A stretch of DNA of 64,000 bases from NCBI GenBank assembly GCA_022843945.1, contig JALHMR010000001.1:62001-126000 (forward strand). The letters are read 5' to 3'. A program made the translations under genes and the position numbers. Of the stretch, positions 51,461 to 59,666 are shown in pieces. Under the pieces are notes generated by a model. It was not told the DNA's origin and did no database searches. It saw only the letters and a program-made list of their open reading frames with translations. Positions within the stretch are counted from its first letter, which is position 1. The number at the start of each line of letters is the position of its first letter. Source of the DNA: Rhodospirillaceae bacterium (GTDB lineage: Bacteria; Pseudomonadota; Alphaproteobacteria; CACIAM-22H2).

Positions 51461-52597
51461 ATGCGTACCGTCGTCTCGATGGTGGTGGTTGTGTTGGTTG
51501 CGGCCCTGTTGGGCGGGGCCTGGTGGCTGTTCCTGACTCCGCCGGCGCAGACCGCCGGTCGACCCGGCGCCGGGGGCCCGCCCGGTGGGTTCGCCATGCC
51601 GGTCGAAGCCGCACCGGTGAAGGTCGCACCCAGCCGGCGCGAGCTCACCGCCATCGGCACCTTGCGCTCCAACGAATCGATCATCGTCCGGCCGGAGGTT
51701 TCGGGCCGCGTGATCGAGATCGGCTTTGCCGAGGGCCAGAAGGTCCAGAAGGGCCAGGTCCTGATCAAGCTCGATGCCTCGGTGGAGCGCGCCGAGCTCG
51801 TCCAGGCCCAGGCCTCCCTCGCCCTGTCGAAGGCCAATTTCGAACGCGCCGAGGAGCTCGTGAAGCGCGGTGCCGGTACGGCGCGTGCGCTGGACGAGGC
51901 GCGCTGGAAGCTGCGCACCGACGAGGCGGTCGTGACCCTGGTCCAGGCCCGGCTGGAGAAGTACACGCTGATCGCGCCCTTCACCGGCATCACCGGGCTG
52001 CGCAAGGTCAGCGTCGGCGACGTGATGCCGTCCGGCGCCGACATCGTGAATCTGGAGATGGTCGATCCGCTGAAGGTCGATTTCCGCGTGCCCGAGATCT
52101 TCCTGCCGGCGGTCCGCACCGGCCAGCCCGTCGCGCTCACCCTCGACGCCTTCCCCGGCCGCCAGTTCAACGGCGAGGTCTACGCCATCGACCCGCTGAT
52201 CGACACCGCCGGCCGCTCCATTGTCATCCGTGCGCGCGTCGCCAACACCGACGACGCCCTGCGGCCCGGCCTCTTCGCCCGGGTCACCCTGACCCTGGGA
52301 ATTCGCGAGGACGCGGTCTTCGTGCCCGAGGAATCGCTGATCCCGGTCGGCGACCAGCAGTTCGTGATCAAGCTGCTCGAGCCGCCGCAGGGCGCGCCCG
52401 TGCCGCCGGGCGCCCGGATCGCCAAGACCACGCCGGTCAAGCTGGGCGAGCGTCGCCAGGGCCAGGTCGAGATCGTTGAAGGCCTGGCGTCCGGCGACAC
52501 GGTCGTCACCGCCGGCGTGCTCAAGGTGCGTGACGGCATGCCGGTCCAGGTCGTGCCCTCGCAGCCTCTCGCGGCGGCGCCGACCAACAGTCGCTGA
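51461..52597 (+). CDS. RND efflux periplasmic adaptor (membrane fusion protein)
   Basis: A 378-residue adaptor of the HlyD/MexE type. It has an N-terminal hydrophobic signal-anchor (about 3-25) and then a Pro/Gly-rich linker. The lipoyl half-motifs include EVSGRVIEIGFAEGQKVQKGQVLIKLD; the helical hairpin has EELVKRGAGTARALDEARW; the barrel domain follows, ending near residue 360. It joins the inner-membrane pump to an outer-membrane channel. No outer-membrane factor gene is present here. The pump gene follows after 23 bp. Expression is probably controlled by the divergent TetR protein. Confidence 0.93.
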   Translation: MRTVVSMVVVVLVAALLGGAWWLFLTPPAQTAGRPGAGGPPGGFAMPVEAAPVKVAPSRRELTAIGTLRSNESIIVRPEVSGRVIEIGFAEGQKVQKGQVLIKLDASVERAELVQAQASLALSKANFERAEELVKRGAGTARALDEARWKLRTDEAVVTLVQARLEKYTLIAPFTGITGLRKVSVGDVMPSGADIVNLEMVDPLKVDFRVPEIFLPAVRTGQPVALTLDAFPGRQFNGEVYAIDPLIDTAGRSIVIRARVANTDDALRPGLFARVTLTLGIREDAVFVPEESLIPVGDQQFVIKLLEPPQGAPVPPGARIAKTTPVKLGERRQGQVEIVEGLASGDTVVTAGVLKVRDGMPVQVVPSQPLAAAPTNSR

Positions 52598-52620
52598 CGC
52601 CGGTCTGGATCGCGCAGCCC

Positions 52621-55600
52621 ATGGTTCTTTCCGATCTCTCCATCCGCCGGCCCGTTCTCGCCACGGTGATGAGCCTCACCGTGCTGCTGGTCGGCCTGAT
52701 GTCCTACACGCGGCTTACGGTCCGTGAGTATCCGAACATCGACGAGCCGGTGGTCTCCGTCGAGACGACCTATCGTGGCGCCTCCGCCGAGGTCATCGAG
52801 AGCCGGGTGACCACGCCGCTCGAGGATTCGCTGGCCGGCATCGAAGGCGTGGACGTGCTGCAGTCGATCAGCCGCGCCGAGAAAAGCCAGATCACCGTGC
52901 GGTTCCGCGTCAATCGCGACGCCGACGGCGCCGCCTCGGACGTGCGCGACCGGGTGGGGCGCGTGCGCAACGTGCTGCCCGACGACATCGACGAACCGGT
53001 GATCGCCAAGGTCGAGGCCGACGCCCAGCCCATCATGTATCTCGCCTTCTCCTCCGACCGGCATTCGGCGCTCGAGGTGACGGATATCGCCGACCGCTTC
53101 GTCAAGGACCGGCTGCAGAACCAGCCGGGCGTGGCCCAGGTCCAGATCTACGGCGCGCGTGTCTACGCCATGCGCCTGTGGCTCGACCGGGCGCGGCTCG
53201 CCGCCTACAACCTGACGCCGCAGGAGATCGAAATCGCCCTGCGCCAGCAGAATGTCGAGATCCCCGCCGGGCGGATCGAGAGCACGGCACGCGAGTTCAC
53301 GGTGCTGGCCGAGACCGACCTGCGCACGCCCGAGCAGTTCAACAACCTGATCGTCCGCGAGGCGGAGGGCTATCTCGTCCGCCTGCGGGATGTCGGCAGG
53401 GCCGAGCTCGATGCCCGCGACAAGCGGGTGGTCGTGCGCTTCAACGGCAATCCGGCCGTGGCCATCGGGGTGATCAAGCAGTCGACCGCCAACCCGCTGG
53501 ACGTCTCCAATGCCGTGAAGGAAGCCCTGCCGCGCATCGTGCAGTCGCTGCCCGAGGGCATGAGGGCCGAGGTCGCCTACGACAGCTCGGTTTTCATCTC
53601 GCGCTCCATCGACAACGTCTTCCGTTCGATCGGCGAAGCGATCGTTCTCGTCGTCCTGGTGATCTTCGTCTTCCTGCGCTCGTTCCGCGCCGTCCTCATC
53701 CCGCTCGTCACCATCCCGGTATCGCTGGTCGGCGCTTTCGCGCTCATGTACCTGTTCGGCTTCACCATCAATACCCTGACGCTTCTCGCCATGGTGCTGG
53801 CCGTCGGCCTGGTGGTCGACGACGCCATCGTCATGCTGGAGAACATCAGCCGCTACGTCGAGCAGGGCATGAAGCCGTACGAAGCGGCGATCAAGGGCAG
53901 CCGCGAGATCGCCTTCGCGGTCGTCGCCATGACGATCACGCTCGCCGCCGTCTATGCGCCGATCGGCTTCCAGACCGGCCGCACCGGCCGCCTGTTCACC
54001 GAGTTTGCCCTGGCCCTGGCCGGCGCGGTGCTGGTCTCGGGCTTCGTGGCCCTGACCCTCTCGCCGATGATGTCGTCTCTGCTGCTGCGCCATACCGAGC
54101 GTCACGGCCGCCTCTACCGGCTGATCGAAGCCGGGCTTGAGAGCCTCACCCGCGGCTACGAGCGGACGCTGCGCTTCACCCTGACCGTGCGGCCGGCGGT
54201 CATCCTGATCATGCTGATCGTCGCCGCGGCGGCGGTCGGCTTGTTTCGCTCGCTGCCGTCGGAGCTGTCGCCGGTCGAGGACCGCGGCATCGTCATCGGC
54301 ATCGGCATCGCGCCCGAGGGCTCGACCGTCGATTACACGGACGGCTACGCCAAGCGCGCCGAGGCCTTCTACAAGGCGATTCCCGAGGTCGAGCGTTTCT
54401 TCGTGGTCACCGGCTTCCCGGTGCCGACGAACATGATCTCCTTCCTCGGTCTCAAGGACTGGAGCGAGCGGCAGCGGCCGCAGCAGGCGATCGCCGGCGA
54501 GCTCGCGCCCAAGATGTTCGGCGGCATTCCCGGCCTGCTGGCCTTTCCCGTCAACCCGCCCTCGCTCGGCGCCAGCCCGATCGACAAGCCGCTGCAGTTC
54601 GTGCTGCAGACTTCCGCGCCCTACGCCGAGCTGCAGCAGGCGGTCGACCAGCTGCTGGCCGCGGCGCGGCAGGAGCCACGCCTGATGAACCTCGATTCGG
54701 ATCTCAAGCTCAACAAGCCGGAAATCCGGGTCGCGGTCGACCGCGAGAAGGCCGCGGCGCTGGGCATCGATGTCGAGACCATCGGCCGGACACTCGAGAC
54801 CATGCTCGGCGGCCGCCAAGTGACGCGCTTCAAGCAGAACGGCAAGCAGTATGACGTGGTGGTGCAGATCGCCGATGTCGACCGCACCAATCCCAGCGAC
54901 ATCACCTCGATCTATGTCCGGGCGCGGGGCGGCGAGATGGTGCCGCTGTCCAACCTCGTCCAGCTGCAGGAAACGGTCGCGCCGAAGGAGCTCAACCACT
55001 TCAACAAGCTGCGCTCGGCCACGATCACCGCGACGCTGGCGCCCGGCTATACGCTCGGTCAGGCGGTCGCCTTCCTGGTGAGCGAGGCGCAGAAACTGCC
55101 GCCGACCATCGCCTACGATCTGGCCGGCGAGAGCCGGGAGTTCCGCACCTCCTCGGGTGGCCTCTACATCACCTTCCTGCTGGCGTTGGCCTTCATTTAC
55201 CTCGTGCTCGCCGCGCAGTTCGAAAGCTTCATCGATCCCTTCATCATCATCCTGACGGTGCCGCTGGCCATGACCGGCGCCCTGCTCGCCCTCAAGCTGT
55301 CGGGCGGCACGATGAACGTCTACAGCCAGATCGGGCTCGTCACCCTCGTCGGCCTGATCACCAAGCACGGCATCCTGATCGTCGAGTTCGCCAACCAGCT
55401 CCAGGAGCAGGGCCGCAGCAAGATGGAAGCGGTGGTCCAGGCGGCAACCTTGCGCCTGCGGCCGATCCTGATGACCACCGGCGCCATGGTGCTGGGCTCG
55501 GTGCCGCTGGCCATCGCCACGGGCGCCGGCGCGGAGAGCCGCCATCAGATCGGCTGGGTGATCGTCGGCGGCCTGCTCTTCGGCACGCTGCTGACCTTGT

Positions 55601-55692
55601 TCGTGGTGCCCACCGCCTACACGCTGCTGGCCCGCACCCACCGGCCGCGTAACGAGCCGGTTGAAGCACCGGCCCCGGCGCCGGCGGAATAG
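52621..55692 (+). CDS. RND family efflux permease (AcrB/MexF-like)
   Basis: A 1023-residue inner-membrane proton antiporter. It has 12 transmembrane helices and two large periplasmic loops. RND marks include LSIRRPVLATVMSLTVLLVGL at the start. The proton-relay Asp pair in TM4 is GLVVDDAIVMLENISRYVE, and the repeat in the second half is LILTVPLAMTGALLALKLSGG. The last helix region ends in PTAYTLLAR. It would export drugs, detergents or fatty-acid-like compounds together with the upstream adaptor and an unlinked TolC-type channel. The stop touches the stop of the convergent FkbM gene. Confidence 0.95.
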   Translation: MVLSDLSIRRPVLATVMSLTVLLVGLMSYTRLTVREYPNIDEPVVSVETTYRGASAEVIESRVTTPLEDSLAGIEGVDVLQSISRAEKSQITVRFRVNRDADGAASDVRDRVGRVRNVLPDDIDEPVIAKVEADAQPIMYLAFSSDRHSALEVTDIADRFVKDRLQNQPGVAQVQIYGARVYAMRLWLDRARLAAYNLTPQEIEIALRQQNVEIPAGRIESTAREFTVLAETDLRTPEQFNNLIVREAEGYLVRLRDVGRAELDARDKRVVVRFNGNPAVAIGVIKQSTANPLDVSNAVKEALPRIVQSLPEGMRAEVAYDSSVFISRSIDNVFRSIGEAIVLVVLVIFVFLRSFRAVLIPLVTIPVSLVGAFALMYLFGFTINTLTLLAMVLAVGLVVDDAIVMLENISRYVEQGMKPYEAAIKGSREIAFAVVAMTITLAAVYAPIGFQTGRTGRLFTEFALALAGAVLVSGFVALTLSPMMSSLLLRHTERHGRLYRLIEAGLESLTRGYERTLRFTLTVRPAVILIMLIVAAAAVGLFRSLPSELSPVEDRGIVIGIGIAPEGSTVDYTDGYAKRAEAFYKAIPEVERFFVVTGFPVPTNMISFLGLKDWSERQRPQQAIAGELAPKMFGGIPGLLAFPVNPPSLGASPIDKPLQFVLQTSAPYAELQQAVDQLLAAARQEPRLMNLDSDLKLNKPEIRVAVDREKAAALGIDVETIGRTLETMLGGRQVTRFKQNGKQYDVVVQIADVDRTNPSDITSIYVRARGGEMVPLSNLVQLQETVAPKELNHFNKLRSATITATLAPGYTLGQAVAFLVSEAQKLPPTIAYDLAGESREFRTSSGGLYITFLLALAFIYLVLAAQFESFIDPFIIILTVPLAMTGALLALKLSGGTMNVYSQIGLVTLVGLITKHGILIVEFANQLQEQGRSKMEAVVQAATLRLRPILMTTGAMVLGSVPLAIATGAGAESRHQIGWVIVGGLLFGTLLTLFVVPTAYTLLARTHRPRNEPVEAPAPAPAE

Positions 55693-56538
55693 TCAGGCGG
55701 TCAGCGCCCGCCCGTAAAGCTCGGTGAAACGGCTGCCGGTCCGGCGGTCATGCTCGGCGAGAAAGTGCAGCGCCAGGTCCCACGACTTGTAGATGTCGTG
55801 CAGCACGACCGCGGTCTTGAGCAGCTTGGCCGCCGGCAGCACACCCAGACCCGTGAACGGACGCGCGAACACCGCGTCGGCGAAGAGCAGCTGGCTGAGA
55901 CCGCCCACCGGCGAGGTGCCGACCGCCAGCGGCTTGAGGGCGGGGCTCGCCATCGAGCTGAACTTGTGAAAGGCAAGGCCGAGGCCGCGCAGATGGAGCT
56001 CGAGCTCCGCGAAGAGCGGCTGGCCTTCGTACATCGGCAGGAATTCGACCTCCGACTGGACGATGCCGCAACGGGCGAGCTGACGCGCCCCGTGGCGCAG
56101 CGCCATCAGTTCGGCGCCCTGGATGTCGATCTTCAGGAAATCGACGTCGTCGATCTCGCGCACGTCGTCGAGGCGCACCGTCTCGACCTCGAGCGTGCCG
56201 CGGACCACCGACCATTCCGAAAAGCCGTGATAGTGCGCCAGCAGCGCCTGGTTGGGGCGCAGCAGCGAGGACATGCCCGGCGCCTGGCAGAGGTGAAGCG
56301 TGTGTTTGCGGCCGTCGCCGACGGCATAGGGGAGATAGGTCTCGTGCGGACCCTTCTGGCGGTTCAGCGCCTCGAGCGCCTGCGGATCGGGCTCGAAGCC
56401 GATGACCCGCGCATGGCCGGCGGCGAGAAGGGACTGGTAGACCGGCGGCCCGTCGACCGGGCTGGCACCGATGTCGACGATATGGACGAGGACGTCGACG
56501 CCGAGGATCTCGGCGAGCGGACGATCCCTCGCGGTCAT
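55693..56538 (-). CDS. FkbM family methyltransferase
   Basis: A 281-residue SAM-dependent O-methyltransferase. It has VHIVDIGASPVDGPP (SAM motif I), VIGFEPDPQALEALNRQKG and DDVDFLKIDIQGAELMALRHGARQL, which are FkbM signatures. FkbM enzymes often methylate sugars or lipid-linked oligosaccharides. No signal peptide. ATG at 56538 is chosen because the longer frame would overlap the previous gene. The gene lies 25 bp downstream of the unknown gene at 56564-57211, so the two are probably cotranscribed. Confidence 0.88.
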   Translation of the reverse strand: MTARDRPLAEILGVDVLVHIVDIGASPVDGPPVYQSLLAAGHARVIGFEPDPQALEALNRQKGPHETYLPYAVGDGRKHTLHLCQAPGMSSLLRPNQALLAHYHGFSEWSVVRGTLEVETVRLDDVREIDDVDFLKIDIQGAELMALRHGARQLARCGIVQSEVEFLPMYEGQPLFAELELHLRGLGLAFHKFSSMASPALKPLAVGTSPVGGLSQLLFADAVFARPFTGLGVLPAAKLLKTAVVLHDIYKSWDLALHFLAEHDRRTGSRFTELYGRALTA

Positions 56539-56563
56539 CGTCGCCCGTCCGGACTGGCCGCCG

Positions 56564-57211
56564 TCAGGCGGCGCGAACGCGCCTGTCGACGAGCTCGGGC
56601 AGCGAGCTGGCACGGTCGGCAAGGCGGCCGACGGCCTTGATCAGGGTCTGGATCTCGGCGACGAGCTCGTCGTGGTTGATGGTCTCGAAGCGCGGATCGG
56701 AGACGGTGTTGGCCAGGACCTCGAGGGCGAGCATCTCTTCTTCGAGCATCTCGCGCGCACCCAGCGGCATCACGCCGTCGCGGGCGATGGTGGCGAAGAA
56801 CACGCCGAGGCCGCGGACCGCCGGCTTCAGCACCGCCCCCCACAGGGCATAGAAGCGCTCCTGCAGTTCGCGGCGGCGACGGCTGGCGAGGCCGGCCAGC
56901 TGGGTTTCGATGATGCCGCAGAAGGCCTGGAAGTCCGACAGGCGGCTGCGGAACATGCGGTAGGCGGTGAAGGTGCGGAACGGGGCGACGGTGTTGGATT
57001 CACCGGCCAGTTCGAGGATTTCGCGCGCCTGGAATTCGAGCTGCGCCAGCATCTCCAGCGTCGTGCCGGCGGTCGGCCGGCGGCGGCGACGCGGCGCCAG
57101 GGCTTCCGCCAACGTGGCCACGAACTCGGCCTGGTTGATGGTGGAGGGGTTGGGAGAGCCGGCGGACGCTTTACGCGGGCGCCAGGCTGTGACGGGGAAT
57201 TGGTAGGTCAT
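56564..57211 (-). CDS. Hypothetical protein (215 aa)
   Basis: I do not recognise it. It is a mostly helical soluble protein with an Arg-rich patch (APRRRRRPTAG, about residues 38-48). It contains AQLEFQAREILELAGESN, RTFTAYRMFRSRLSDFQAFCGIIETQLAG and ALEVLANTVSDPRFETINHDELVAEIQTLI. No motif, signal peptide or membrane segment. ATG at 57211 is preferred; an earlier TTG lies inside the AT-rich promoter region. It is upstream of the FkbM gene, and the oppositely transcribed unknown gene begins 223 bp away, with a CtrA-type box between. Confidence 0.75.
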   Translation of the reverse strand: MTYQFPVTAWRPRKASAGSPNPSTINQAEFVATLAEALAPRRRRRPTAGTTLEMLAQLEFQAREILELAGESNTVAPFRTFTAYRMFRSRLSDFQAFCGIIETQLAGLASRRRRELQERFYALWGAVLKPAVRGLGVFFATIARDGVMPLGAREMLEEEMLALEVLANTVSDPRFETINHDELVAEIQTLIKAVGRLADRASSLPELVDRRVRAA

Positions 57212-57248
57212 CGAGGGTAAGCCTAGCGGTACGGTGGTAAATAAAGAA

Positions 57249-57263
57249 TTAAACAAATTTTAA
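57249..57263. promoter_or_regulatory. Full CtrA-type box TTAA-N7-TTAA
   Basis: TTAA at 57249-57252 and TTAA at 57260-57263 are separated by exactly seven bases in a strongly AT-rich island. The box lies 37 bases before the minus-strand unknown gene and 54 bases upstream of the -35 of the plus-strand unknown gene. CtrA, the alphaproteobacterial cell-cycle/motility regulator, binds this pattern. It is AT-rich, so a chance match cannot be excluded. Confidence 0.5.
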
Positions 57264-57317
57264 ATAGATTGGCGAGATGCTGCTTTAGCCCCCCTAATAG
57301 GCCGGCCACCCATGCGT

Positions 57318-57346
57318 TTGTCAGCCCAGGATAGCAAATCTATAGT
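57318..57346 (+). promoter_or_regulatory. Sigma70-type promoter of the plus-strand unknown gene
   Basis: TTGTCA (57318-57323), 17 bases, TATAGT (57341-57346): five of six matches to each consensus hexamer at ideal spacing. Transcription should start near 57353, leaving an 80-base leader to the ATG at 57435. It rules out the earlier in-frame ATG at 57312. Confidence 0.7.
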
Positions 57347-57434
57347 GCCGCGACGGCGCCCGCCGCCGGCGACTCGGCCCGACTTGATCCTCACCGACCG
57401 GGTCGAGACCGGCGCCGAACCAGAAGGAAGCGCG

Positions 57435-58193
57435 ATGCCCAGCCGCGGCGCCCGCCAGATTCGCGAGACTGCCAATACCCTGCTCGACGCGTTCATCACC
57501 GCCGTCGAGCAGGCGTTCCGCGAGGCGCGGCCGTCGGTCGACGAGCTGCGCAAGGTCGCGGCGGCGCTCAAGGAGACTCCCGATCTCGACGTGGTCTACG
57601 AGAAGGCCTACGGCGACCTGCAGTCCGGCGTCCTGAGCCAGGCCAAGGAGGCCCAGCGCGTCGAGGTCTTCCACCGGCTGATGACCCACCCGCTCGATCC
57701 GCTGCTCGACAGTGGGCAGCTCAGCCGCGACGCCCTGCCGAATTTCTTCAATTTCCTGCGCCTGGTGCTCGGCGAGGACGTCGACACCCTGCAGGCGCAA
57801 TGCGTCGTCATTCACGACGAGCTCAAGGAAGCCACCGGTGAGGCCTTCACCTGGGAAACCTTCTATGTCGATCCGCGGGCCAAGGCCGTGCTCTATCGCG
57901 TGCTGGCGCGCATTGCCGAGGCCTTCCGCCGTTTCGAGCCGCGCCGTGACTGGTTCATCGGAGTCATGCAGTACACGCCGACCTCCATCAGTCTCTCCAG
58001 CAACGCCTTCATGCCCAACAAGAACCGCGACACGTCGTACACTTTCGGGCCGGATGATTTCCTGCGTATGTTCCGGCATCTCTTTGCGCCGGTGAAGAAT
58101 CCCGGCGAGGCGGAACGCGCCATCATCGAGCGCGAGCTCGGCGCCTCGCCGGCTCAGCTTTTCGAGCCGCTGCTGCAGGAGCTCGGTCTCTAA
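57435..58193 (+). CDS. Hypothetical protein (252 aa)
   Basis: I do not recognise it. It is a helical soluble protein with ETANTLLDAFITAVEQAFREARPSVDELRKVAAALKETPDLDVVYEKAYGDLQ in its first third, FFNFLRLVLGEDVDTLQAQCVVIHDEL in the middle, and TPTSISLSSNAFMPNKNRDTSYTFGPDDFLRMFRHLF before the C-terminus. There is one Cys only, and no catalytic motif. AAGGAAG lies a few bases before the ATG, and a sigma70-type promoter lies 90 bases upstream. It is divergent from the other unknown gene; a regulatory tie through the CtrA-type box is possible. Confidence 0.75.
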   Translation: MPSRGARQIRETANTLLDAFITAVEQAFREARPSVDELRKVAAALKETPDLDVVYEKAYGDLQSGVLSQAKEAQRVEVFHRLMTHPLDPLLDSGQLSRDALPNFFNFLRLVLGEDVDTLQAQCVVIHDELKEATGEAFTWETFYVDPRAKAVLYRVLARIAEAFRRFEPRRDWFIGVMQYTPTSISLSSNAFMPNKNRDTSYTFGPDDFLRMFRHLFAPVKNPGEAERAIIERELGASPAQLFEPLLQELGL

Positions 58194-58312
58194 GCGTCAG
58201 CGCGCCTATCGCGCGCATTTTAGGTATTAGGAGATGGGTAACCATTTCCTGATCCAATCCGCGCGCCGCAGCGTACCTAACCCCGCGCTGCCGCCCTCAT
58301 AAGGAGAGACCG

Positions 58313-59104
58313 ATGGTCCGTCGATTCCTCACGCTTGCCCTCCTGCTGCCGCTGGGAGTGGCCGCAGCGCCCGCCCAGGCGCTCGACCTGGTCCTGCTGA
58401 CCGCCGCCAACCAGATCATCCTGACCAACGATCAGAACCTGAATCAGCGCACGACCCTCAAGGTCTCGGGCGTGGCGGCTCCGCTGATCGGCATCGACGT
58501 GCGCCCGGCGAACAATGCGCTCTACGGTGTGAGCGCCGACGGCAACATCTATCGCATCGCGACGGCGACCGGCGCGGCGACCTGGGTCAGCAGGCTGTCG
58601 CAGGAGTTCGATGCCTCGCAAGGTGCCGTCGCCGACTTCAATCCGGTGGCTGACCGACTGCGCCTGATGGGCATGGGCGGGAAACTCAACTTCCGCGTCA
58701 ATGTCGACAACGGCCAGGTCGCCCTCGACAAGCCGCTCGCCTACGCGGAAAAGGACCCGAACACCGGCAAAGCCCCGATGGTCACGGCCGGTGCCTATAT
58801 CAACTCCATGTTCGGCGCCAAGGAGACCCAGATCTTCGACATCGACAGCATGATAGGTGCCTACGTCATTCAGGATCCGCCAAATGACGGCATCCTGACC
58901 ACCATCGGCAGTACCGGCATGGGCAGCAAGTGGGTCGAGGCGATCGACATCTTCACCGACGCCCAGGGCAACTACACGGCTTACGCCGTCTCGGGCAACG
59001 TCCTGCACAAGCTCGATGTGAGCAAGGGCACGATTGCGGCTGTCGGCCCGGTCGCCTCCAGCCCGATGAAAATCATCGACCTCGCCATCCTGTCGCCGCG
59101 CTGA
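58313..59104 (+). CDS. Secreted DUF4394 domain protein
   Basis: A 263-residue exported protein (signal peptide to about residue 23, ending PAQA). The mature part is DUF4394, a beta-propeller-like domain: PLIGIDVRPANNALYGVSADGNIYRI, DFNPVADRLRLMG, and GSKWVEAIDIFTDAQGNYTAYAVSGNVLHKL. No enzymatic function is known for the family. AAGGAG sits six bases from the ATG. The gene is followed by a strong terminator and stands alone, with the unknown 252-residue gene 119 bp upstream on the same strand. Confidence 0.88.
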   Translation: MVRRFLTLALLLPLGVAAAPAQALDLVLLTAANQIILTNDQNLNQRTTLKVSGVAAPLIGIDVRPANNALYGVSADGNIYRIATATGAATWVSRLSQEFDASQGAVADFNPVADRLRLMGMGGKLNFRVNVDNGQVALDKPLAYAEKDPNTGKAPMVTAGAYINSMFGAKETQIFDIDSMIGAYVIQDPPNDGILTTIGSTGMGSKWVEAIDIFTDAQGNYTAYAVSGNVLHKLDVSKGTIAAVGPVASSPMKIIDLAILSPR

Positions 59105-59127
59105 CACGCGAGCCAAGGCCAGCATCG

Positions 59128-59160
59128 GGGGCGGGCCCATAAGGCCCGCCCCTTTTGCGT
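59128..59160 (+). terminator. Intrinsic terminator after the DUF4394 gene
   Basis: A 10-bp perfect stem, GGGGCGGGCC (59128-59137) with GGCCCGCCCC (59143-59152), a five-base loop and a TTTTGCGTTT tail. It lies 24 bases past the stop codon. It also reaches the 3' end of the convergent GNAT gene. Confidence 0.85.
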
Positions 59161-59161
59161 T

Positions 59162-59653
59162 TCAGGCCGCCATTTTGGCGACCGGCCCGCTCAGCCCTGC
59201 CACGCCGTCCGGCCGCAGCTCGCGCGCCAGGAAGCGCTTGCGGTCGACGGGCCCCGGCAGCCACAGGCGCTCCGTCGGCGCCCGCTTGAAGCCGAAGCGC
59301 TCGTAATAGGGCGCATCGCCGACCAGCAGCACCGCCTTCTCGCCCTGCTCGCGGGCGCGCTTCAGCGCCTCCGCGGTCAGCCGCGCGCCGATCCCCTGAT
59401 CGCGATAGGCGGGATCGACGGCGAGCGGCCCGAGAAGGAGCGCACGGCGGCGCCCTGCCAGCACCGGCCATAAGCGGACGGTGCCGACGAGCGCGTCGCG
59501 GTCGAGGGCGACGAGACTGAGGCCCGCAAGCGGAGCCTGCCCGTCGCGCAGGCGCTGGCAGGTCTTGTGCCAGCGCTCCTCGCCGAAAGCGACATCGAGC
59601 AGTTGCTCGATCGCCGGCGCATGTTCGTGACGCTCATCAACGAACTGGATCAC
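59162..59653 (-). CDS. GNAT family N-acetyltransferase
   Basis: A 163-residue acetyl-CoA dependent transferase. The fold's acetyl-CoA site is LGPLAVDPAYRDQGIGARLTAEALKRA (about residues 75-101), and the late part has VGDAPYYERFGFKR. The start is GTG at 59653, with GGAGG eight bases upstream. It follows the decarboxylase gene by 13 bp in the polyamine block; acetylation of a diamine or polyamine is a reasonable guess but not shown. Confidence 0.87.
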   Translation of the reverse strand: MIQFVDERHEHAPAIEQLLDVAFGEERWHKTCQRLRDGQAPLAGLSLVALDRDALVGTVRLWPVLAGRRRALLLGPLAVDPAYRDQGIGARLTAEALKRAREQGEKAVLLVGDAPYYERFGFKRAPTERLWLPGPVDRKRFLARELRPDGVAGLSGPVAKMAA

Positions 59654-59666
59654 CTTTTATTCCTCC

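Noticed and set aside
52180-55641. 1153-codon minus-strand frame
   Set aside because: Antisense to the RND adaptor and permease genes; rich in His and Asp as expected for antisense of GC-rich DNA.
57312-57434. N-terminal extension of the 252-residue unknown protein
   Set aside because: The sigma70-type promoter lies inside it, and the ATG at 57435 has a good ribosome binding site.
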